64,000 bases of DNA from Eucalyptus grandis. Its lineage: Eukaryota; Streptophyta; Magnoliopsida; Myrtales; Myrtaceae. Positions within the stretch are counted from its first letter, which is position 1, and each line of letters starts with the position of its first letter. The notes under the pieces were generated by a model, which was not told where the DNA came from, did no database searches, and worked only from the letters and a program-made list of their open reading frames with translations. Position numbers and translations under genes: made by a program. Shown piece by piece: positions 35,650 through 46,655 of this stretch. The stretch spans positions 29,613,803-29,677,802 of the forward strand of contig NC_052619.1 of NCBI RefSeq assembly GCF_016545825.1, in the 5' to 3' direction.

Positions 35650-38600
35650 CAAGACCAGCACTATCAAAGCACTCCTTTACACAAGAGCTTTCATGGGTTT
35701 TACTTGTTTTTATAATTTCATGTTTCTTATCTTGTCTAGTGTGCTACTGTTGTATTTTCCATTCAAAGTACTCTATTGTACAATTCTAATATTTTGTTTT
35801 AAGAGCATGAGGTGGTACTCCAAACCAGCCTAGTGATATTATCCAACTATGAAAAGAAAATATCATCCAAGGAGAATACTGAGGGCTGGGCTTCCTCATG
35901 CTTTTTCTCCCCCAAAGACATATTTTGAAAATAAAAAATATTTCATCACCCAAAAGCTTTTGTCAAAACAAGATGATAAATTTAAGCACGTTTGTCTTCC
36001 TAACCCTCTCACTTTATGTTTCAGAACATCATCCCCTTTGATTTAGTGTGACAAAAGGTATTTGAAACTAGCACATCGTGTGAATAGACCAAACTCGAGA
36101 ACACATTTTCAAGAAAACGGAGGCAAACAAAAAGGAGCATCCCGTTTCAAAAAAGGGTAAGTCTTATTCCCTCAACATAATATTAAGAATGACAACCCCT
36201 CTCTTCCATTTACAGGATACAAAAGGTGAGATGTAATAGGTACAGGCATACAGTTGAAATCGAAACATCCATGACATGCCTCACTCCTGCCCAGCTCCAT
36301 CCTAAGCCAAAGGATTATCTTGTCGCATGACGCACCCAAATAGCTAGATGTTACAGTTTCAACTTCGACGAGCCCAGAAGAATAAGGAAGAAGCTCCTTC
36401 TCTTCCTTTAAAGTGATTACTGTCAACAGGGAGAAAATCTAGACAGTCAAGGCGATCTATAGCCCCACACCCTGGACAATGACTTTGGAATCTAGAAACT
36501 TCACTCCAAACACATATTCTTCCAAGGAGTAATTGCCATCAGAAAGCTTGAGATTTTTTATCTCAAATTTCATAGAAGCTTGAGGTACATGACTTTTGCC
36601 CAATGATGCTATAGTTAAAGACAGAAGGAGAAATTCCACAGAAGGAAGGCGTTGAAAATGAATCAACGACCATCAATCATGCATACATGGTCACGAATGA
36701 CGAAGGCCAATTGAAGGAAACATTGAACTATGCCAAGATAAAGAGGCCATCATCGACATTCAAATATCTTTAGGAGCTAGCATAGACAAACTCTGGGGAA
36801 GGGTAATTTGGTATCGTTTCCAATACTCCCACTATCTGAACCCGCTTTTGACGTATTTTCCCTATTTGACAGGGAGCATCACAACTCAAGAACCAAACTC
36901 AATGGTTAGGTTTGACAAATCAATACTGGCCAAGCTAGTATACGGAAATGACCTGCATCAAATTCACTTGACTTCGTGTAAAGGGACGTGCCATCCATAA
37001 GCCAATTAAGGAGAATAATTGACCTGACGAAGTGGAAGACACGAGACTTCATGTCCTCCTTGTACTCCAAGTCCACTTAATCGTTTGCAAACCAGTGAAA
37101 GGTAATGTTGTATCGCTTCCAGTTGTTTGACTTCTAAAAAATTCGTGACTAACACACTTTGTCTTACAGGATCACCTAACTGTCAAAGATGTAGAAAACA
37201 AATCAATGAAAGGGGCAAAAGCAAAGATGCCCGATCAAATTCCCAATCCTTGGCTGATCATTCACGTGTCATAACCCTAATCAATAGGAACAACCATAGA
37301 CACCCCTTTGTGAATAACCCTTTTAGTATTCAAGATTTAACATATTTAGAAACACCATTATGTTAACCCTTAAAGCTGCCAACAAGGCCTTTTGAGCAAA
37401 AACTATTCATTTGTTTTGAGAGTACAAACTCTCTCATGTTTAAAATGCTACATGCCTTTTCCAAATGGATTTTTGCATGATGATTTTGTCTATCTAGATC
37501 ATTGATTCCACTGAGGATTATTAGAATAGACAGCTAAGTGAAGAATACAAGATTGATTGAGCATGCTGGATGAGGTGCGTCAGAATGATGAAAGGCAAGC
37601 CATATCCTACACACAATCCCCCCATCTATACACTTGTGAGATGAGTGCAGAAGATTCCATGGCTGCAGGGTAAAGAGTTCTTTCGCGAATGGTACGATAA
37701 CCAAAAAAGTGAGAGGCATTCCATCACTCACCCCATTGAGCCCCATACATTGGTGAAGCTTCTCTCATACCCCCGTCAAGGATCACCCCACATTGGGGCA
37801 GAGCGGAGGCAAAGCAACATCACAAGGTGAGAAGAGAGATAGAAATTTTCTTGCTTGCACTTGCATCAATCTTTGGGTGTCTTTATTGCATATGAACACC
37901 CGCATTAATTTAAGTGCCCTAGAGTCATGAAGAGCAGTTCTTTCTTTACGCGCTTGTGTCCATTGTACAACTCAATTGAGTCTGTAAATTCACCCTCACA
38001 TGGAGGCAAAGCAGAAGCTACTGCCGTTTGAGCAGCATAATCAGAAGCGTCGAAAAAAGATGAAGACTCAATAGTCTAACAAAGGCGTTTGCTTGAACCT
38101 GTCAAGATCAGCTTTCAAGCAACAAGAACAAAATAGGGGCATAAAAAAAAGCAAAGTGTACCTGGTAAAAGCAAGGTCAATGCACGTAGATGAAAAACAA
38201 AAACAAAAACTATGGACATAAAAAAAACGGTGTGCGATAAAAGCAAGGCCAATGTCTCTAAACAAAAAATATAGCTATTTGTATTCCCGAGAGAAATTAC
38301 TGTTGTGGTTCGATTAATGGAACCTTCATTGGACTATGAGAAGAAAGACTGGTGACAAATGCCAAGGCGATCACTAGCTCTTACCTTTTTACACATGAGT
38401 CAAGCCTACATTGCATCACATTGTAAAAGTCTCTTCAGACTAGGGGCACTTCAATTAACGTAGGATTTCATATGTCTATAAGCATCGCTCGAAGAAGTAC
38501 GAGCAAGATTATTCTATCTCTTTTCGCAGGATTCTTGACTTGCAAACCTGAGGATGATCGTGCGGCACTTCGTTTAGGAGCCTTAACCTCGACGGTCTCA

Positions 38601-39420
38601 TTTGATGAGCCGTTGACCAAGTCTTCATCACAATTTCAACAAAGACTTCTCACATTGGTAAAGTCGTACCATTTGCGAGAATACTCGAACCCCTGTTGAC
38701 ATTATGACAATGAGATAGTGTGGTCCTTATAAATCCTGCATCAATGGTCAAGATAGCATTTTTCCATAAGAGTAAGCGGAAAGTCCTTTTAGACTGAAAG
38801 TCCCTCATCTGGCATGCTCAAGACATCTACATTCTTAATGAAAGTTGTCTTTCAAAATCTTCCCCAGTGGAATTCAAATGATGCAAAACTGACGAGATTA
38901 TCATGCATAAATCACATTTGAATTTACAGCATATACAATCACTGTGTACATGTGTGCATATTGTGCAAATAGCAAGCATACTCTTAGAGATTAGAGGTAT
39001 CACCAGAAAAGCATACCCCCATCCTTACTCCCAAAGCTTTATAATCTTTGAGTATTTACCGCTGTCTAGGTACTCCCCCTTATTGATACTCAACTTGTTC
39101 AAGTTGTCCCCAAGTATTGATATTTGTGATTGTCCAAACATCCCCCTGTTTTCGAGTGCCTATCGCCACTCAAATGCTCCCTCTGTTGATTCTTAACCTA
39201 TTCAAACTGTCTTTAAAATTTGGATACTCATGACTGTCCAAGTATCCTCTTATATTTGAGTACCAACCACTGTTCGGATACTCTTTTTCCATGACACTCG
39301 ACCTGTCTGAGTTGTCCTCGAAATTATGTCATTGAATGCTAGCAGCCACTCAAGTATTCCACCACATTATACACTTGCAACTACCCAGGTGTCCCAACCC
39401 TTTCGAGTGCCTGTGGCCAT
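35650..39420 (+). other. Element A internal non-coding region
   Basis: No pol-type motifs (DSG protease, DDE integrase, YVDD or FIDD RT) appear in the frames I read here. From about 38390 it resembles 1230-1480 of element C. From ~39050 a loosely repeated ...caagtatcc... text leads into the tandem array. It is best read as an enlarged 3' UTR or the scar of a lost pol. Confidence 0.6.
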
Positions 39421-39429
39421 CTAGGTAAA

Positions 39430-40770
39430 CCTCGTACCACATTCTCAATTACCAGAAGGTGAGAGACCTTCACGAATATCTCAGGTACGACCTCGATATT
39501 CCCAATTACCAAGAGGTGAGAGACCTTCATGAATATCTCAGGTACGTCCTCGATATTCCCAATTACCAGGAGGTGAGAGACCTTCATGAATATTCGGGAC
39601 ACGTCCTCGATATTCCCCATACTAGGAGGTGAGAAACCTTCATGAATATCCAAGGTATGTCATCGATATTCCCAATTACCAAGAGGTGAGAGACCTTCAC
39701 GAATATCTCAGGTACGCCCTCGATATTCCCAATTACCAAGAGGTGAGAGACTTTCATGAATATTCGGGGCACGCCCTTGATATTCCCAATTACCAAGAGG
39801 TGAGAGACCTTCATGAATACTCGGGGCACGTCCTCGATATTCCCCATACCAGGAGGTGAGAGACCTTCATGAATATCTCAGGTATGTCCTCGATATTCCC
39901 AATTACCAGGAGGTGAGAGACCTTCATGAATATTCGGGGCACGTCCTCGATATTCTCCATACCAGGAGGTGAGAGACCTTCACGAATATCTCACGTACGC
40001 CCTTGATGTTCCCAATTACCAGGAGGTGAGAGACCTTCATGAATATCTCAGGTACGTCCTCGATATTCCCAATTACCAGGAGGTGAGAGACCTTCATGAA
40101 TATTCGGGGCACGTCCTCGATATTTCCCATACCAGGAGGTGAGAGACCTTCATGAATATCCAAGGTATGTCCTCGATATTCCCAATTACCAGGAGGTGAG
40201 AGACCTTCATAAATATCCAAGGTATGTCCTCGATATTCCTAATTATCAAGAGGTGAGAGACCTTCACGAATATCTCAGGTACGCCCTCGATATTCCCAAT
40301 TACTAGGAGGTGAGAGACCTGCATGAATATTCGGGGCACGCCCTCGATATTCCCAATTACCAAGAGGTGAGAGACCTTCATGAATATTTGGGGCACGTCC
40401 TCGATATTCCCCATACTAGGAGGTGAGAGACCTTCATGAATATTCGGGGGCACGTCCTCGATATTCCCCATACTAAGAGGTGAGAGACCTTCATGAATAT
40501 CTCAGGTACGTCCTCGATATTCCCAATTACCAGGAGGTCGAAGACCTTCATGAATATCTCAGGTACGTCCTTGATATTCCCAATTACCAGGAGGTCGAAG
40601 ACCTTCATGAATATCTCAAGTACGTCCTCGATATTCCCACTACCAGGAGGTGAGAGACCTTCACGAATATCCCAGGTACACCCTCGATATTTCCTAAATT
40701 GCCAGGAGATGGGACACCTTCACAAATATCCAAGGTATGTCCTCGATATTTCCATTTATCAAGTACCCCT
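39430..40770 (+). repeat. 57-bp minisatellite in element A 3' UTR
   Basis: About 23 copies of a 57-bp unit starting gagagaccttcatgaatatc and ending attaccaggaggt. Because 57 is 19 codons, the array stays open in several frames (for example EIFMKVSHLLVIGNIEDVP on the minus strand); these frames are not genes. Short variants (gtcgaagacc, tattcgggg) mark sub-types. Confidence 0.93.
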
Positions 40771-41059
40771 TCGATACTTGTGAATGTCCAAGTATCCCCC
40801 AAGAATTCATACTTGTGATCATCAAAGTATCCCTTCAATACTTATGATCGGCCAAATACCCATTTTGACGCCTGCAAAGGCCTAAATATCCTTCAAGTTA
40901 ATGCTTGTGAATATCTAAGTACTCTTTGATATGCTTGTGAATGTCAAGGTATCTTCCAAAATAGATGCCCTAAGAAAAGTCAGCGCATCTCCTGAGAAAG
41001 GTCAGGTACCAACTGGTGTCATCGATACAAATCAGGCACCCACAAATGAGATGCCCTGA

Positions 41060-41905
41060 GAAGGGTCGGTGTGTCTCCCGTCAAGGCGACCGAAGAAAGG
41101 TTCGGGTCCTAGACAAACTATTGATTGTTTTAATAGGCGACCGAAGAATGGTTTGGGTCCTAGAGAAGCAATTTCCCGTCACGGTGACCGAAGAATGGTT
41201 CGGGTCCGAGAAAAACCACTAATTGCTCCAACAGGCGACCGAAGAATGGTTCGGGTCCTGGAGGAGCAATCTCCCGTCAAGGCGATCGAAGAAAGATTCG
41301 AGCCCTAGACAAATCATTGAATGTTTTAACAGGCAATCGAAGAATGGTTCGGGTCCTAGAGAAACAATTTCCCGTCACGGCGACCGAAGAATTGTTCGGG
41401 CCACGGAGGAGCAATCTCCCATCAAGGCGACCAAATAAAGGTTCGGGTCCTAGACAAATCATTAATTGTTTTAGCGGCGATCGAAGAATGGTTCGGGTCC
41501 TGGAGAAGCAATTTCCCGTCACGGCGACCAAAGAATGGTTCGGGTCTGAGACAAACCACTAATTGCTCCAACAGGCGACCGAAGAATGGTTCGGGTCCTA
41601 GATAAATCAATGATTGTTTTAACAGGCGACCGAAGAATGGTTCGGGTCCGAGACAAACCACTGATTGCTCCAACAGGCGACCAAAGAATGGTTCGGGTCC
41701 TGGAGGAGCAATTTCCCATCAAGGCGATCGAAGAAAGGTTCGGGTCCTAAACAAATCATTGATTGTTTTAACAGGTGACCAAAGAATGGTTCGGGTCCTG
41801 GAGAAATAATTTCCGTCACAGCGACCGAAGAATGGTTTAGGTCCTGGAGGAGCAATTTCCCGTCAAGGCGACCAAAGAAAGATTCGGGCCCTAGACAAGC
41901 AACCT
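41060..41905 (+). repeat. 47-51 bp minisatellite (two alternating sub-types) in element A 3' UTR
   Basis: About 17 monomers share ggcgaccgaagaatggttcg. They alternate between forms ending in caatttcccgtcac and forms ending in attgctccaaca or attgttttaaca, giving a ~98-bp higher-order unit. Confidence 0.9.
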
Positions 41906-42145
41906 CCTCATATCACCAGGTAAGATGACGCCTTGATACTTGCCAAGCTCAAGGTTCACACCCTATCTCACTCACTCTCGGTAAGTAACTACAGGTATCT
42001 TCTTATCTGTCTTAGTATATGTAATGTTATACTGCTCTTTTTGCATAGGATAATAGTACTAAATAAAATATAATCTGATGCGCATGCATAGATAAAATTT
42101 AGGCATCAGTTTGTTTTTGAATACAACCTCTGCGAACTCACCTTC

Positions 42146-42158
42146 AAAGAGGGGCAGC
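42146..42158 (+). other. Polypurine tract of element A
   Basis: aaagaggggcagc directly precedes the 3' LTR; the identical string precedes element B's 3' LTR at 46643-46655. Confidence 0.85.
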
Positions 42159-42520
42159 TGTTGACACCTAAATTATTTGTTAGGTTTCTTTTATTTTTAT
42201 TTTATTTTGTCTTTTTAGAAAAGTAGAAAAAAAAACACAAAAAAAGAAAACAAAGCGAAAGCAACCCTCACATGGGCCCGTGAGGCCCATTTCTGCCTCA
42301 GCCCAGCCCAGCCGGGTCTTCTTCTGCCTCGAACAGTTGCAGTGCATGCGTCGAAGGCGCGATGCCAGAGCGGAGGGAAGGAGCAATGACGCACATGGGG
42401 GAGCCGGCGACGAGCTAAAGGACGGGCAGGTGGCGAATGGGATGCCGGTTCGACCGACTAAGGCCGTTCGGCGCATAGGGACCGGCGGTCGAAGCTCCGT
42501 CGACTGGCTACCCCCTCGCC

Positions 42521-42529
42521 TATAAATAG
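42521..42529 (+). promoter_or_regulatory. TATA box of element A 3' LTR
   Basis: tataaatag, consensus plant TATA box after ccccctcgcc. Confidence 0.65.
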
Positions 42530-42735
42530 GGCTCCCCGACAACAGCAAAGGGCACGTCGAGAAGGATTGAGGGCTGAATATCTCGAAACCTCCCCCGAGA
42601 GACTTCGAAGGGGGCCGAGGACAAGCACGCCGAGATCCCGGTCGGTCGGAGGAGCGGCAATCGAAGAAGAGACGACACGAAGCAAGATCGACAGCAAGCG
42701 AGCCAAAGCTTCCCCCGACAGACTTTAGGGAGGCT

Positions 42736-43893
42736 TGTTGACACCTAAATTTTTGCCCAAAAATATTTCATGTTAAATTCTAGCATATAGATTATTTAGG
42801 CATTTAATATAGTGTTTTAAATGGAATATGTTTTTACTTTAAAAGAAAATTGAAAATATAAAAAAAAAAGATTAAAAAAAAAGTTGGGGCCAATGATCTA
42901 AATGTGACTAGCCAAATGGCAAGTTGGGGCCAAAATGCAATTTTCAAAAGTTGAGGGACCAATTCGCAAATTTTGCAAAATTTGCGCCCGAGCCCGTAAA
43001 TCATCATCTTGGTCACCAATTAAGTTGAAATTGAATTTGGGCCAACTTGAATCAATCAAATCGAGCCAAAAAGACCAAATTTGCCTTGGATTGGGTATTT
43101 TCATATAAGAAAATGGCTAAGTTTGAGGGACTTTCTTGCAAAATTGGGTGGGCACAATTGCAAAATTTGGTTGAGATCTTAAACTACTATACATTGACTT
43201 GCTAATTGATCAAAAAACGTAGCCAAATTGATGTATTAAAGCACTCAAACTAGTTACCAAAACCCAGCCCACAATTAGGTCTTAATTCGGAGCTGCTAAG
43301 TAGGCATATTAGTGGCCCCACCATATCCTCCTCACCTGCCCAACCAGCCCGATCTCTGCACGTGATGGAAGACCATCATTGGTACTGCAATTAGATGAAA
43401 AATCGCCTGGGATAAGCTGTTGACAACACCGGAAAATCGCAGCAAAACCTGCACACTCAACAGCTACAGAATTGAAAAAAATTGGCTAAGTCAGAGAGTG
43501 GGTGAAGTAGCCCTGTTGACAGGCCTGGTAGGTGGACAAAAGGCTGACCAAAAATCCTCTAATTCAGGGGATAAGATCACGGAAGCAAGGTCTTTTGAAG
43601 GAAGAGAGAGAGGAGACGGGAGGGAGAGGAGAGAGCTCGGAATCGCTCCCCAAAAGACACCTTCAGAAGCAACTCCAGAAAAAGAAACCCAGAAATTCCA
43701 GATCAACCTTTGGAGAGAAAAGTGAGATTTTCACAACCCTTCAGCCAAAATTAGCCAAAACCTTCAACTAGAGAGTGAAACTTCACTCAAGTATCTTTCC
43801 ATCCATAGGTCGCATGTCCAAAATGGAGATCGGGAAGGCCTCCTAACGCCCCTCGAAAGACACCTTCCAGGTGGGCTAGGAAACACTGAAATT
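42736..43893 (+). repeat. Truncated 5' LTR of element B
   Basis: Matches 46656-47815 closely until aacactgaaatt, then diverges abruptly. Confidence 0.92.
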
Positions 43894-43990
43894 GACCTCA
43901 TCTAGTATGCTTTCACTACTAGAATACTTGTTATAATGAATACTATTTGATGTGCAGTATCCATTTCAGAATATTCTCGAATGACAGGTT
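43894..43990 (+). other. Junction from truncated LTR into element B 3' UTR
   Basis: Resembles 2490-2600 of element C (tatgctttc, gtatccatttcagaatattc), placing it just upstream of the minisatellite. Confidence 0.6.
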
Positions 43991-45950
43991 CCTCTAGTGA
44001 AACCTTGCAATTTCAAAGGGTTCATGGGTTAGCCTTAAACCATGCATTTTCAAAAGGTTTTTGGTTATCCTTAAACCTTGCAATTCTAAAGGTTCATGGG
44101 TTAGCCTTAAACCATGCATTTTCAAGAGGTTCTTGGTTATCCTTAAACCATGCAATTTCAAAGGGTTCATGGGTTAGCCTTAAACCATGCAATTCCAAAA
44201 GGTTCTTGGTTATCCTTAAACCTTGCAATTTCAAAGGGTTCATGGGTTAGCCTTAAACCATGCATTTTCAAGAGGTTCTTGGTTATCTTTAAACCATGCA
44301 ATTTCAAAGGGTTTATGAGTTATCCTTAAACCATGCATTTTCAAGAGGTTCTTGGTTATCTTTAAACCATGCAATTTTAAAGGGTTCTTGGATTAGCCTT
44401 AAACCATGCATTTTCAAGAGGTTCTTGGTTATCCTTAAACCTTGCAATTTCAAAGGGTTCATGGGTTAGCCTTAAACCATGCAATTCCAAAAGGTTCTTG
44501 GTTATCCTTAAACCTTGCAATTCACAGGGTTCATGGGTTAGCGTTAAACCATGCATTTTCAAGAGGTTCTTGGTTATCCTTAAACTATACAATTTCAAAG
44601 GGTCCATGGGTTAGCCTTAAACCATGCATTTTCAAGAGGTTCTTGGTTATCCTTAAACCTTGCAATTCACAGGGTTCATGGGTTAGCGTTAAACCATGCA
44701 TTTTCAAAAGGTTCTTGGTTATCCTTAAACTATACAATTTCAAAGGGTTCATGGGTTAGCCTTAAACCATGCATTTTCAAGAGGTTCTTGGTTATCCTTA
44801 AACCTTGCAATTCATAGGGTTCATGGGTTAGCGTTAAACCATGCATTTTCAAAAGGTTCTTGGTTATCCTTAAACTATACAATTTCAAAGGGTTCATGGG
44901 TTAGCCTTAAACCATGCATTTTCAAAAGGTTCTTGGTTATCCTTAAACCTTGCAATTCTAAAGGTTCATGGGTTAGCCTTAAACCATGCATTTTCAAAAG
45001 GTTCTTGGTTATCCTTAAACCTTGCAATTCTAAAGGTTCATGGGTTAGCCTTAAACCATGCATTTTCAAAAGGTTCTTGGTTATCCTTAAATCTTGCAAT
45101 TTCAAAGGGTTTATGAGTTATCCTTAAACCATGCATTTTCAAGAGGTTCTTGGTTATCTTTAAACCATGCAATTTTAAAGGGTTCATGGGTTAGCCTTAA
45201 ACCATGCATTTTCAAAAGGTTCTTGGTTATCCTTAAACCTTGCAATTATAAAGGTTCATGGGTTAGCCTTAAACCATGCATTTTCAAAAGGTTCTTGGTT
45301 ATCCTTAAACCTTGCAATTTCAAAGGGTTTATGAGTTATCCTTAAACCATGCACTTTCAAGAGGTTCTTGGTTATCTTTAAACCATGCAATTTTAAAGGG
45401 TTCTTGGATTAGCCTTAAATCATGCACTTTCAAGAGGTTCTTGGTTACCCTTAAGCCATGCAATTTCAAAAGGGTTTATGAGTTATCCTTAAACCATGCA
45501 TTTTCAAGAGGTTCTTGGTTATCTTTAAACCATGCAATTTTAAAGGGTTCTTGGATTAGCCTTAAATCATGCACTTTCAAGAGGTTCTTGGTTACCCTTA
45601 AACCTTGCAATTCTAAAGGTTCATGGATTAGCCTTAAACCATGCATTTTCAAGAGGTTTTTGGTTATCCTTAAACCATGCAATTCTAAAGGGTTCTTGGA
45701 TTAGCCTTAAATCATGCACTTTCAAGAGGTTCTTGGTTACCCTTAAACCATGCAATTCCAAAGAGTTCATAGGTTAGTCTTGAACCATGCACTTTCAAGA
45801 GGTTTTTGGTTATCTTTAAACCATACAATTCCAAAAGGTTCATGGGTTAGCCTCAAACCATGCATTTTCAAGACATAATTTCAAAGGGTTCATGGGTTAG
45901 CCTTAAACCATGGATTTTCAAGAGGTTCTTGGTCATCCTAAAACCATACA
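43991..45950 (+). repeat. ~36-bp minisatellite with ~72-bp dimer organisation in element B
   Basis: Alternating monomers of the forms gcaatttcaaagggttcatg + ggttagccttaaaccat and gcattttcaagaggttcttg + gttatccttaaacc(a/t)t. About 54 monomers occur. 36 bp is 12 codons, so both strands stay open over long stretches; the resulting 60-130 codon frames are not genes. Confidence 0.93.
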
Positions 45951-46540
45951 ATTCACACGGTTAGTGGATTGCCTTAAACCACACAGTTAGTGGGACTGCC
46001 TTAAACCACACGGTTAGTGGGACTGCCTTAAACCACACGGTTAGTGGATTGCCTTAAACCACACGGTTAGTGGGACTACCTTAAACCACACGGTTAGTGG
46101 ATTGCCTTAAACCACACAGTTAGTGGATTGCCTTAAACCACACGGTTAGTGGGATTGCCTTAAACCACACAGTTAGTAGATTGCCTTAAACCACACGGTT
46201 AGTGGGACTACCTTAAACCACACGGTTAGTGGGATTGCCTCAAACCACATGGTTAGTGGATTGCCTCAAACCACACGGTTAGTTGGATTGCCTCAAACCA
46301 CACGGTTAGTGGGATTGCCTCAAACCACAAGGTTAGTAGATTGCCTTAAACCACACGGTTAGTGGGATTGTCTTAAACCACACGGTTAGTGGGATTGCCT
46401 TAAACCACACGGTTACACGAGTAGTGGGTCTACCTTAAACCACAAGGTTAGTGGGACTGCCTTAAATCACATGGTTAGTGGAACTACCTTAAACCACAAG
46501 GTTCGTGGGTATATCCTTAAACCCTAAACCACACTCTTTA
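45951..46540 (+). repeat. 26-27 bp minisatellite in element B
   Basis: About 22 copies of ccacacggttagtgggattg + ccttaaa. It shares the ccttaaacca core with the preceding 36-bp array and with the 27-bp array of element C. Confidence 0.93.
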
Positions 46541-46642
46541 CATTAAGCTCACTTGCATTTTTATTTTACTATCGTAAAAAAAAAAAAAAAAAAAAATAGG
46601 TGTCACCTTATCTTTGAAAGAAATCTCTTTGAGCTTCCTTCC

Positions 46643-46655
46643 AAAGAGGGGCAGC
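46643..46655 (+). other. Polypurine tract of element B
   Basis: aaagaggggcagc abuts the 3' LTR. Confidence 0.85.

Noticed and set aside
35650..39000. Hidden pol of element A
   Set aside because: I looked for protease, RT and integrase motifs in the short frames and in parts of the translated region and saw none; a profile search would be needed to exclude highly decayed remnants.
39381..40838. Regular direct repeats that could suggest a CRISPR-like or protein-repeat locus
   Set aside because: Units are contiguous with no unique spacers, lie in a plant retrotransposon 3' UTR, and the open frames follow from the 57-bp length.
43420..43771. Frames repeated at 47421-47694 that look conserved
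   Set aside because: The identity comes from being the two LTRs of element B; no protein signature is present.
43981..45704. Open frames of 60-130 codons on both strands
   Set aside because: They are products of the 36-bp repeat, whose length is a multiple of three; the amino-acid repeats simply mirror the DNA repeat.
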